Below are positions 14,801-28,100 of a stretch of 64,000 bases of DNA, piece after piece. This stretch comes from Corallium rubrum (lineage: Eukaryota > Cnidaria > Anthozoa > Scleralcyonacea > Coralliidae): contig OZ036005.1 in NCBI GenBank assembly GCA_964035015.1, positions 2,192,824-2,256,823 on the forward strand, written 5' to 3'. The position numbers and the translations under genes are program-made. Every line of letters starts with the position of its first letter. The first letter of the stretch is position 1. The notes under the pieces were generated by a model. It did not search any database. It had not been told where the DNA came from and was given only the letters and a program-made list of their open reading frames with translations.

Positions 14801-15993
14801 TTGCTACGTGCAATGTTGCTATCAATATTGCAAGGTCGCGCGGGAAAGAACATCCGTTTGACTGTAAGATGTCAACTTATTTGCCCTGATATCTTGACTT
14901 TGTTATGGTTTCCATATTAAAATACTGAGCGGGGCTTTTATATTCATTTTAAGATTACGTTTTCCGCCCGGAAAATCGATAGCTTTAATTTTAAATTCAT
15001 GTTTTAGTATACCAAAAGTCTGTGTGACGCCATTTCGAGATCTTATGTGAAACTTTACCGAAAACAACAGCTGACAGAACTTTATGTTTCAAAGGAAAAG
15101 AATGCATGTACTTTAACACCCAAACTAAGTGAATGAAAACAGTTTACAGAATTTTTCTTTTTTCTAAACAGTTTTCTGAGTAATTGAGTTTGACGAACGT
15201 CCACCAAACGTCTGTTTCATTACACCAAGCTCGCAAACGTACCACATGCACTACATGTATACGGACAACTAACTTATCACAAAATAGTTTACCTTGATTC
15301 TAAGAAAGATCATTGGTCTTTTATTGTGATTAGGAAACTGTAATGGCATTTCGTGAGCTTCAACCGTGCGTTCACTAACTAAAAATAAAATAAACAAAAT
15401 ACTTTCTTCTGTTAGTAAAAAATAATTTTAGAACATAAGATACTGAAATTCAAACATTTTCAATCAAGTTTTTTCGTATGTTTTTGCTGTACAAGCTGTC
15501 GTAAGTTAAATTCAGAAACAAACTCTGAGCTCCAGACGCTTTTCGCTCAGTATATCCAAATCCAATATGTTTCGGCAGTGTATCTAACCCAGGGCTCAAA
15601 ATAACGGCCGGTCACCGGTCAATGACCAGCCAAATTTTTAATGTGACCGGTCAAATCTGTATAACGCCGGTCATTTTGACTTATCATATTACTGGTCATA
15701 TTACTTGCAATTAATTTTATTACTTCCATTTGAAGGAACTTAAAATTATTGTTGTTGTGCTGTTGTGGACCCGTTTCATAGTGTCTGATATATATTGTGG
15801 ACTATGCATGCATTTCCTTTTTATGACCAACGTTCATATCAGTACTAGCTTATATATAGCGTAGAATATACTTTACATGTTTTTTGCTATGTTGTGGGTT
15901 TTTGTTTGTTTGTTTGTTTGTTTGTTTGTTTGTTTGTTTGTTTGTTTGTTTGTTTGTTTGTTTGTTTGTTTGTTTGTTTGTTTGTTTGTTTGT

Positions 15994-16033
<40 letters not shown>

Positions 16034-16089
16034 TTGTTTGTTTGTTTGTTTGTTTGTTTGTTTGTTTGTTTGTTTGTTTGTTTGTTTGT

Positions 16090-16125
<36 letters not shown>

Positions 16126-19100
16126 TTGTTTGTTTGTTTGTTTGTTTGTTTGTTTGTTTGTTTGTTTGTTTGTTTGTTTGTTTGTTTGTTTGTTTGTTTG
16201 TTTGTTTGTTTGTTTGTTTGTTTGTTTGTTTGTTTGATTTTTGTTTTTTGGGGGTTTTTTTGGGAGAGGGGGGGGGGGGGGGACGTCGTGAAATTTGACT
16301 GGTCAAAAATCGCCTCTGGCCGGTCACAGTTGGAACTGACCAGTCACTATGACTGGCGTAACATGAAACGTTATTTTGAGCCCTGCAACCTTACTATATT
16401 TCGATCCATATGAAATAGTGCATTGAGTAACATTGGAAAAGAATAAGAGGGTGTATATTGCTACTCTGGTTTAAGGTGTAGACCAGTCAAGTTCTTTATC
16501 ATAAACTGAGCTTATCACAACTTTTGTGGATATCTCTTAGACAATGAAATATAAAATAAGATGAAACGGGAACTATATACGGGGTCAGCACATAGAGTGG
16601 ATATATGGTTGCCAACAAAAACTGTTCACTAATTGACCGTACCGAGAAAGATGGCGGCTTGTACATTTAACCACAATCCTTTGCGTGCAGTAAATATTGT
16701 TCCTTGCAGAATTACTGGAAGATATGGTTTTAAAACGGTCAAATTTGGCAAGGAATGAAGTTCTTGCTTACTTAATCCATCTTAACATGACAAACAATGT
16801 CTAGTTGTTATTTGAGCTGATTTGAGGTCGCAAAACATTGTGGTTAAATGTACTGCTGCAATCTTTTTCGGTGCTGTTAATTGGGAAAGAAGTTCAGAAT
16901 GCAGGTCATGTATTAGACTTGCTCCAAGTCCGCCTCTTAGCGCTAGTTTTTGCTGGCGAGTGGAAAGGCGAGAGAGCGGAAAGGCGGGAGGAAAGAGGCG
17001 GACTTGTTTCACTTGCAGGTTTTTGAATCTAATTAAATATCTTGGTGGGAAATCGCTGAAATGTACATCGCCCTGTTTTGACGTGTTTCGGGTTGTCGTA
17101 CATGCAATGGAAAGTGGTTCTACCCCTACTAAAACGTTTTCAAGAGTCTGTTTAACTCCAACTTCCAAAGATAGCACTTGCATAGCAATTTAGCCTGAAT
17201 ATAATTACTTCCCGAATTACGTCACCGGTCGAAAAATTCAGCGGTGAATTTTGGCGCGCTGCAGGTGGGAAAAGTCCTTTTCAACGAGGAACCGAAAGGT
17301 CAAAAATGTCGAAAGGTCAAAAATGTTTGAAAAGGACTTTGAGAAAGTCTAGTCATGTATAAAGAAAAACTAAAGCTCACATTGATCAAGTGTTTTCGTA
17401 AGATAATAATTGTCAGGATCATCAGTAATTTGATAAAGTCTGAGGGCTTCTTGCTAAAGAAAAATAACACACAAAAACAAGCTTTAGACATAATAATACA
17501 TAAATATAATAAATCACTTTAGTATAAATACACAGGTAATTACAGAAAATCGCGCACGCTGATTGGGTCGAGCTACTTCGGGCTAATTCTCGATAATCAC
17601 CTACAGCGTTTATTCAAAATGACCGCCAGCCAATTTGTCAATGAAAATGGTACGGGGAGGGTATGAACGCAAGAATGCGCCTAAGAGAAATGTATGGAAG
17701 AAAGGCATTGATCCGGAGAGCCATGTGGAAGATGAAATCAATTGGGCCTTCAAGATTTCCAATTCACGACTGCGCGAAATAACGCAATCACTTCCTATTC
17801 GAGACTTTTGTAATATTCAAGTTCTAAAATACACAGCACATATATGCAAACTGGATAACAGCGCACTTCAGAAGGCTGTCTTGTTTGATAGGAGAACGCC
17901 TAAGGTTAGTATGGACCAAGATCGAGTCACTACTAGATATAGACGCAACCCAGGCGAGACGAATGATGATGAACTCGAATGACTTTATGCGACTGCTGAA
18001 GAGTACATTTCCAATCTACTTCGTCAGACAGAAGCGCCCCAAGGCCGCTAATATGCCAAGAGGGAAACAATGATGATGATCATGAATGTGACAGACGAGG
18101 AAATTAACAATTTTAAAGAAAATGCTGTTCCTAAAAGTACGAAAATGTGTATTTATACTAAAACAATTATTCGCCGAAGGCGAGGTGAATATCGGTGAAT
18201 AATAACCGAGGTTATTATTCACTAATAATAACCGAGGTTATCATTCACTGATATTCACCTCGCCTGAGGCGAATAATTGTTAAATATAATACATGTATAC
18301 TGTGCATATTATTTACTCTCTACCATCTGAGTTCAAGTGAGCCAAGTGGCTCAATGGTTAGAACGTTTGGCTAGTATTTGGAAGGTTGTGGGTTCTAGTT
18401 CCATCTAAAGCTCAAACGTTTTGACTATTAACATCTGACTAGAGCTTGTACTGCACAGTGAGCTCTACATATAACTGGAGTGATATCTTTGTGGCAATCT
18501 TGTTCCCACAGCGCGCGATCCTTATAGGCCTTAAGTACATACAGTTCCAGTCTTCTACACGGTCTGGTCAAGTCTGATCCAGTCGAAAGACCGCGTAGGA
18601 GACTGGAACTATACGTACTTTAGGCCTACATGTCGAAAACAAAATCCTCCGATTTTCCAGTGTACCGAGGAGGCCCTGGGAATGAGGATGCAGCATACCT
18701 CTATCTCGAATGATAATTATTATAGAACAATCAAAGTTGACAAACTTTAAGTATTTACCAACTTACAGTCGCAATTAAATCACGCTCATTCAATCTTAAC
18801 CGGGGGGTACTCTGGCAATTTTTGGGTAGGGGTGTGCCGCCGTGACCTCAAAATCCTGACCCTATCCCAGACCTAAAAAGGCGATTTTTCATACCCTATC
18901 CCAGACCTAAACTAAAAACATCAATACCCTATCCCAGCACTGGTGTCATATTGGTTTATAAAATAACATGTATACTACGCGAGCCCTGATTGGTCAATTG
19001 CCGTGTTTGGATCAGAGTATCCAAACACGGAAAATTCCCGCCAAAACGATTTTTTTGAAAATGTCGGACAATATATCATATTCACTTGTGATTATTTTAT

Positions 19101-22100
19101 AAAAGAAATACCAAATGTTTTTTTCCGTGTTTGGAGACTCTTATCCAAACACTTTGGAAATTGCTCGACTTTCGAAAAGCTTTTCTTTGTTACGCTTTTC
19201 TCCAGTCTCGCAATTTCCTGCGTGTTTGGATCAGAGTATCCAAACACGGAAAACCATTTGGTATTTCTTTAATCCCTGCTCTATCTCAGACCAAAATAGT
19301 CATCCTCTTCCAGACGAAAATAGACAATTTGTATACCTATCCCAGACCCCAGAGCTCGAAAACTATACCCGTATACCTTGTATACGAGAGTACCCCCCGG
19401 ATCTCATTAACCCACTGTTGCCTAGGATGTCTGAAAGTCATCTCTTTAACAGACGTTCGGTGGACGTTCGTCAAGCTCAATTACTCAGAAAAGATTTCTG
19501 AGACCCCAAACATGGCAGACAGGGTTCGAACCTGCAACTTCTAATGAACGTCTGTTACATTACACAAGCTCGCAAACGTACCACATGCACTACATGTATA
19601 CGTACAACTATCAGTTATCTCTTTGTCAAGTAAAATTGTCTGGTGTTAGACAGAGTAAAACAATAAAGGGATCGTTTTTGACCAGCTCTGTAGTCTGCAG
19701 GCAGTAATGGGTTAATGAAGCTTTTAGAGTTCTTAAAGTTTAACTATTATTTTGTCATGCTGCTTTAATTAAGGTATACATGTTAACTCACCAGAACTTG
19801 AGTTGCTGGTGTAGTTCTTGACACATGAACAACTTTATGCATTCGAGGAGACTCAATCTTACCATCATAAACATTGATAGAGTTCGTAGCATCGGATCTG
19901 TAATCTGAGACATAAAACTAAAAATTATTTATATATACATACAAACAATTAAAAAATATAAAATACAACAATTACCCCCAAAAGATAAACTGTCGAAAAA
20001 AAATATATTAAACATAATCAGTACATACTTTTTTCGAAAAACTCACTGTCAGGAAAGGGTTATTAGTGACCTTACGATGTTAGGGACGACGAGGACGGTT
20101 AAAAAGCAATTACATAAATTTTATAATTAAAAAAAGTCACGACTATTATATTTGATATTTGAAATTAGAATACGTTGTGACGTCATCTGTACATCTATAA
20201 CTGAACTACAGAATAGTAATACAACCAGAAGTCCAACTCGAGTGAAAACTTCCATGCGCGATATTTTTCGCCATCCTACGCGATTCTACGTAATGTCCTA
20301 CGCCATCCCACGCAATCCTGGAAAGTTCCCCTGGCAGTTTTAACCTTCTTTTGAATGTCCAAACTGCTGGGGGAACTTGCCAGGATTGCGTGGGATGGCG
20401 TAGGATGGCGAGGAATCAAGATGCGCGAGGCGACATGCGCGAGGACATAAACTTCAAAGTATAAAGGTTCCGACGCGAGTTCGACTTCTGGTTGTATTAC
20501 TATTCTGTGACTGAATAGACAACGGTAAAATGAAATCTATTTCAATTTTGTTGAATTGTTGCCTAGGATGTCTGAGGGTTTCCCCTTCGATGAGTAAAAT
20601 CGTCTGATGTTAGACAGAGTAAACTCAACAGTAAAGGGACTGTTTTGGTCAGCTCGGGAAAGGAATGTCTTAAAATAAAAAATTTCTCATTTAATTTTTA
20701 CCTGAATCAGACGGAGAAGCAAACAATGACTCATCTTCTGAATTTAAATGTTCACTAAGAAGAATCTCCTCTGAACTTTCACCACCAACATGTCGAGCTA
20801 AATAACAATAAAAAACGGGCATTTAAAACATGAGCAGCAGTGTTTTATCGAAAAATAAGGCGATACTATTAACTTTATGGTTCTTTCTCAAATCATTAGT
20901 AATTCATGAGGAAAACACAAAGAAAATCAGTTAGTTTGATAAAAATTAGCCTCCTGATTTATATATAAAGTTTCGCTTTGATTTTCTTGGCTCACACGTT
21001 GTTTTTCAAAATTACTACGCCAAGGAAATAGGTTGTTTTTTATTGAAACATCCGTGTTTTAGGGCCTATTTATATGATCCCAGTGTACCGGGATCTCGGC
21101 TTGTAGATAATTTACTGTCATTTTGCAACCGAGCAACCGAGATCTCGGTTGAAGCAAGCGGGATCTCGGTACACCGGGACAGATTTTTCCCATATAAACG
21201 CGACATCCCGGTACACCGGGATGAAGTTTACTGAACTACAATGCTTGTAACTTTGAATATTACGGTCAGAATTTCGTTCAAACGGTCAGGTCTAAAGACA
21301 TAACACTGAATAAAAGTGAAATAACTTCTAACATAGTAGAATTAGGGTAAGTTTTTGCTTTTCTGTCCATTTCTTTAAATTCCCGCGCTTTTTGACCCGG
21401 GATGAAATTCATCCCGGTCAACCGGGACGAGCATTTTGTTTTACTCCATATGAACCCGGGACAACCGGGACACCCCGGAACACTGGGATCATATAAACAG
21501 GCCCCTAAATCTCACTTCTTAGTTCTTACTATTTTGAAATCTCACTTCTTACTCCCACTCGTTTATGAAATATTACATAAAGTTGATAATATTACCTTAT
21601 TTTTCAATTCACTTCTTACTGTTTTGAAACAGCTTTAGTAAAGATGTGTGCTTGATATACATTCCTTTACTTACTGTTTTCAGTCACTTCATTTGACATT
21701 CTCCTCCACAGAGCAAGATTTGGAACAGATACAGCAAATGGTGGCAACATTAGTCGACTATAGTCACCAAAATCACACGCTTTCTTCACTTTGGAAAAAC
21801 ATCCAGAATGAGCCTTTGAAACAAAGCAGAAAATCACTTGTAAGTTCTAAGATTAATATTAGATAATAGATCAATTGTACGACAGTCAATCTAGATTTTG
21901 AAATACTTTTTGACCAGAGATCTAATTTATGGAAAAATTATTCAATGTAATAGAGTAAAAACCCGCATAAAAGAACCCGGCCTATTTTCCCAAGTCAGGT
22001 TGAATTATTTTTTTACTCTGTCTAACACTACATAATTTTACTCATCAAAGGGAGAATCACTGATCTCTCTACAACTGGATTGCTCATCCTTTATGGTCAG

Positions 22101-25100
22101 CAGTAAACATTTTGAAGCCACTGGCGGCCATATTGGTACTCCAGGTCCAGTGTACCTTGCAGGCTTAAGAAGACCTTTTCACCAATAGAGGAACTATTGT
22201 GGAATATGTAGAATATTCACCAATAGAGGAACTATTGTGGAATATGTAGAATATTCACCAATAGAGAAACTATTGTGGAATATGTAGAATATTCACCAAT
22301 AGAGGAACTATTGTGGAATATGTAGAATATTCACCAATAGAGGAACTATTGTGGAATATGTAGAATATTCACCAATAGAGGAACTATTGTGGAATATGTA
22401 GAATATTCACCAATAGAGGAACTATTGTGGAATATGTAGAATATTCACCAATAGAGGAACTATTGTGGAATATGTAGAATATTCACCAATAGAGAAACTA
22501 TTGTGGAATATGTAGAATATTCACCAATAGAGGAACTATTGTGGAATATGTAGAATATTCACCAATAGAGGAACTATTGTGGAATATGTAGAATATTCAC
22601 CAATAGAGGAACTATTGTGGAATATTCACCAATAGAGGAACTATTGTGGAATATGTAGAATATTCACCAATAGAGGAACTATTGTGGAATATGTAGAATA
22701 TTCACCAATAGAGGAACTATTGTGGAATATGTAGAATATTCACCAATAGAGGAACTATTGTGGAATATGTAGAATATTCACCAATAGAGGAACTATTGTG
22801 GAATATGTAGAATATTCACCAATAGAGGAACTATTGTGGAATATATAGAATATTCACCAATAGAGGAACTATTGTGGAATATGTAGAATATTCACCAATA
22901 GAGGAACTATTGTGGAATATGTAGAATATTCACCAATAGAGGAACTATTGTGGAATATATAGAATATTCACCAATAGAGGAACTATTGTGGAATATGTAG
23001 AATATTCACCAATAGAGGAACTATTGTGGAATATGTAGAATATTCACCAATAGAGGAACTATTGTGGAATATGTAGAATATTCACCAATAGAGGAACTAT
23101 TGTGGAATATATAGAATATTCACCAATAGAGGAACTATTGTGGAATATGTAGAATATTCACCAATAGAGGAACTATTGTGGAATATGTAGAATATTCACC
23201 AATAGAGGAACTATTGTGGAATATGTAGAATATTCACCAATAGAGGAACTATTGTGGAATATGTAGAATATTCACCAATAGAGGAACTATTGTGGAATAT
23301 ATAGAATATTCACCAATAGAGGAACTATTGTGGAATATGTAGAATATTCACCAATAGAGGAACTATTGTGGAATATGTAGAATATTCACCAATAGAGGAA
23401 CTATTGTGGAATATATAGAATATTCACCAATAGAGGAACTATTGTGGAATATGTAGAATATTCACCAATAGAGGAACTATTGTGGAATATGTAGAATATT
23501 CACCAATAGAGGAACTATTGTGGAATATGTAGAATATTCACCAATAGAGGAACTATTGTGGAATATATAGAATATTCACCAATAGAGGAACTATTGTGGA
23601 ATATGTAGAATATTCACCAATAGAGGAACTATTGTGGAATATATATTGTGGAATATTGTGGAACAATAGAGGAATATGTGGAACTCTATTTTAAAAAACG
23701 GCGAAAGACAAAGCAGCTATACGTGACCTTCAAACATCGTTTGAAAGCACGGTTATAAATATTTTACAAATTCATTGACCGAACAAATTTAATCACTTCA
23801 GAATTGTTTTTATCTAAGACTCTTATGTTTCTCTTTACAATTTACCTGGTGTATTGAAAGGTAAAAAGGTTATAAATAAAAGATAATTCTCAAAACTTCA
23901 CCAGCTCACTGACTCGTTGTTGACTTGACTGTTGACATTTCAAACTGTCAGTGTGTAGCTGGGGGGGGGGGCTCCCTTTTATGCGCTCGCTCCGTGTTTA
24001 AGAAGACCTTTTCACCAATAGAGGCGCCATCTTGAATTCGCAGTGCATTATGGTCTATCCAGGGTAACAAGCTCAATTATAAGGGCGATTGCGTAGTGTT
24101 GAGAAATTATTTTTTTCTTTATGAATACTTTCGTGGCAACAATATCTAAATATAATAATTGCCATATTGGTAAAAGCAACAATTCTCGGATGTGTAAGGA
24201 TAGATTCATGACAAATGTATCCTTATACGTACGAGAATTATTGCTTTTATCAATATGACAACGATCATATCTAGACATTGTTGCCATGAAAGTGTTTATC
24301 AAGAAAAAATTACCTCATTGTGTCTCAACACTAAGCAATCACCCTTTTAATTGAGCTTGTTATATAGCTAGAGTTTCACTGGATGCAACGATGACTGTCA
24401 TTGGTTGGTTTGTGGTCACATGACCTTAGATAAATTTCAATGTCTACCGAGCGGGCAATAATTGAGAACTTATTGCCTGCTCGGTCAATAAGTTTTCAAT
24501 TGTTGCCCACTTTCCCGCTAGAACTTTGAAGTCTTCACGGCATCCTATAAACAAAAGCTTGTTTGGTACGAAAAAAAGAATATTTATAGGCCTTCAAAGC
24601 ATGTGTGAAGATTAACTGGAGAAATGTATTGCTGTTCTTTTGTTCTGAGACTCATTTGTTTGGTTGAAGTGAAATTACGGAGCCAGGCGAAATGTTTTAG
24701 TAAGTCTTAGCGTTTGTCTTTCGTGTACTTCCCCTTGATAAACGTCGAAATTATTCAGCGAAACTCAAGCTATATAACAAAACACTTAATGTCTGATCCC
24801 TCGGGAAACAGTTAGTTTTGTTTTCCCTCGAGTCTCGATGTTTCCCTCGACTTCGTCTCGGGAAATATCAAGACTCTCGGGAAAACAAAACGAACTGTTT
24901 CCCTCGGGAGCAGACATTAAGTGTATATTATTACCCTGGATAGACCACAATGCATTGCGAATTCAAGATGGTGAAAAGGGCCATTTTCTCACATGGCAGT
25001 TTACTGTTAGTACCAAAAAAACAGAAGGGAAATACAAGCAAATACAGTCCGAAATTGTCAACTACAAAGGCTTTGTAAAGACTTCTGCTTTAAAGGTCAA

Positions 25101-28100
25101 CTGTACCTTTGGAGGTTATTATATTTTCTGTTAAATTCGAAAACGTTTATTCCAAAACCGAAGAAAATTGGTCACTCGGTTCTGTTTTTATGTTCTGTTA
25201 AAGATCGAGTTTTGGCCATTTTTCTGAACCATATTTAAACAACGACCGCGTTTAAAGGTAGCCTGGCACTAGCAAACTTGTGACGTCATAGACCACTTTC
25301 ATAATGGGCACTAACTTTAAATGTTCTTTTATGTACATCTAAATAAGCCTTCCTAGCCTCGTTATGAAGCAAGATTCTTTTGAATTACAGACACACAAAC
25401 GAGGCTAGAAAGGCTTATTAAGATGCACATAAAAGAATATTCAAATTAGTTACAATTATGAAAGTGGTCTATACCGGTAAAATAGAGCTCGCTTCGGCAA
25501 AAGGTTACAACATTGTCAACATGCTAACCAGGAGAGTTTTTCGAAAAGATACCCGGCCACAAGTTCGACTCCACGACTTATCAAGAATGGCTTTGGTATT
25601 TTAGCTTACCAAACGGTACAGCAGTACAACGCTTTTTCGCAACAAAAACACTACGCCTAGTAGGCCAATGTCACCTGGAGGGGAAGAAGGGTACGGTTCA
25701 TTTTTGTCTTGATAAGACAAAACTATTGAGTTTTAAATTATGTTGTTAGTTCTAACTATTGAGTTATTGATTTGACAGAAGTCTGGATATACATTGCTCG
25801 TCAGAACTGTAGGTTTCTTTTGCGAAATTGGATCTGCTGCAGTAGCTTCATCTATATCAACTCCTACTTTAAATATCGCAAAACTCACCCAAACACAATT
25901 AATAAGACTCGCTGACAGTGTGAAGAAGATATACCTTAAAATGCCCCAAAATACTGATAATATACGTATTCGCGTGAGTAAATAGGTGGCAAACCAAAGC
26001 TCGAACATTGGAGTGTTTGTTCAGTAATTAGGCAACTTACCGGTATGACGTCACTGACTATGTAGTACCCATTCTTCTAAACAACTCGGTTGTGTATCAA
26101 GAGGTTCATGCGCTTTTACTCCAATTCATTTTTTTCTTCACTTTTGCGAAGTTAGATGACAACTGCTTTGAAAATATATATAACCTCAAAAGGTATAGTT
26201 GTCCTTTATACCAAAGGTATATAGGTAGTTTTATAATGAAGTTATTGACTGATTTCGTTGGTTTTTACGAGTTTTATGATATAGGCAAGTTTATCGATTA
26301 CCGGGCAGAGTAAAAAACTACAAAATAATAACTACTTATTGACCGAGCGTGAGGTTTGTACTAGTGAAATATCGGACCGATGTTTTTTTTAGTACGGACC
26401 GAGACGAGCGCAGCGAATTGAGGTCAGTGCAAAAAACAGAGGTCCGATATTTCACTAGTACAGACCGAACAAGCGAGGTCAATAAGTAGTTTATTATATG
26501 GCCATAAATGTTGTGAACGTTCTGTGAAAACTCGATCTATCTTTTTTGCGAACTAAACGAAAATGGCAGACATTTTCCCATTATTAAAGTACTTTCCGTT
26601 GAGTTAGAATCCCGAACTTTCTACCCCAAATAGTATTTTTCAATTGCTTTTGTTTGACATATTGCTCAAGATCGTACGTTAAGTAGTTGAATAAAAAATC
26701 ATCTGAAATTCTAATACTTGTGAGAAGTAAATGTTATATTATTACGAACAATGTTACGAACGTTTTGGACATTTTAAAAACGTTCACAAAACGTGGAAAC
26801 TCGAACTATACATCAAATGAAAGCTTATAAAATTTCTAACAACATACCTGCACGATATATTTCAACAATGAGTAGTTCTAAAATTATAATCCATCTTGTT
26901 GCCGATATACTGACATGACTGCCATTTTGTTTATGGCAGCTTCTGCTCTGAGCGGGCGGATACGGGAAATATCCGACCGCTTATGAACCAATCAAATTAC
27001 AGGATTTCCATATTCGGACCTCTCAGCGCTGCTGCCATATAATAACACGCTTTACTGCTTAATAATACCAACAAATACAAAAACTAAGCTTCTAAGCCTT
27101 TTACAGTGTTCTTTGTTTGATACCAATGGCAGAAATCTTTCAATGTGGCTTTTTTCGTCTCTTTTCGTGCTGCGAAAATATACAATTTTCCGTTGCGGCC
27201 GTCTTGGTACTCCATATTCGTCATCTCTGCTGGCTTCATTTTTGGAGCAGGATGAGCAATCCAGTTATATCATAGTCATTCAAAATATGGTCTGGAAGCT
27301 CAGCTAAAGTCTTTGGTCTATCTTTTTGTTTGCCTTTATGCATTTTTGTGCATGGTGCACGGTTACTGAACCCATACAATACAATACAGTACAATACAAT
27401 ACAATACAATACAATACAATACAATACAATACAATACAATACAATACAATACAATACAATTACAATACAATACAATACAATACAATTACAATACTGTATT
27501 TTAGTATAATGAACGAATTGTCCAATAGAAACGTTTCAGTTCAATCACTCAACCGTGCTATTTAAATATTAATAAACCTAAAACAAAGGATGTGCACGGT
27601 GTAAGGTACGGTTCAACATAAAATCACAGCTCATTATAGGCGCTTTGAAGTTTGCCGAGTTTCCAGACCATATCTCGATTGACTATGGTTATATATAGAT
27701 CTGTGGGGAGAACCATTCAGACATTTTACACAGCAATGGGTTAATTGTCGATCTTTTTTTTATTGATTGTACATAACTAAATGAATAAAGAATTTGATTT
27801 AGTGTTACTTACAGTTGTGTTACACCATTTGCATTTGACACTGGCCAAACATTCTGATGTACTGCACGACCTTTTACAAAATGAACATTTTGATCCCGAA
27901 GGTAAGTTGCCTTCTTGCCATTTATGTTCTTGTTCTCCCTAAATAAATCGCATCGGCTAGATCTCAATTTAAAATATTTCTTTTCTCTTGTACCATAGGT
28001 AGCCCAAAAATCCGCGTAGAAGCCGCCAAACGCGAGTCGCAACAAAACTCGCCCCATTCCCCTTCTAGCTGTCGTGCGCCGCAAGGCCTTTTGCACGATC

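Noticed and set aside
15877..16413. Frames of CLFV/CLLA or NKQT repeats.
   Set aside because: Products of the GTTT/GCTT array inside a hAT-like element.
21712..21839. Plus-strand exon candidate (EQDLEQIQQMVATLVDYSHQ) with a good acceptor and GTAAGT donor.
   Set aside because: The minus strand encodes AHSGCFSKVKKACDFG, the missing end of DGKQ C1c, in exact phase with its neighbours; the plus reading is a shadow.
22178..23650. CRISPR-like array of 38-bp repeats.
   Set aside because: Units are adjacent with no unique spacers, and the window is eukaryotic.
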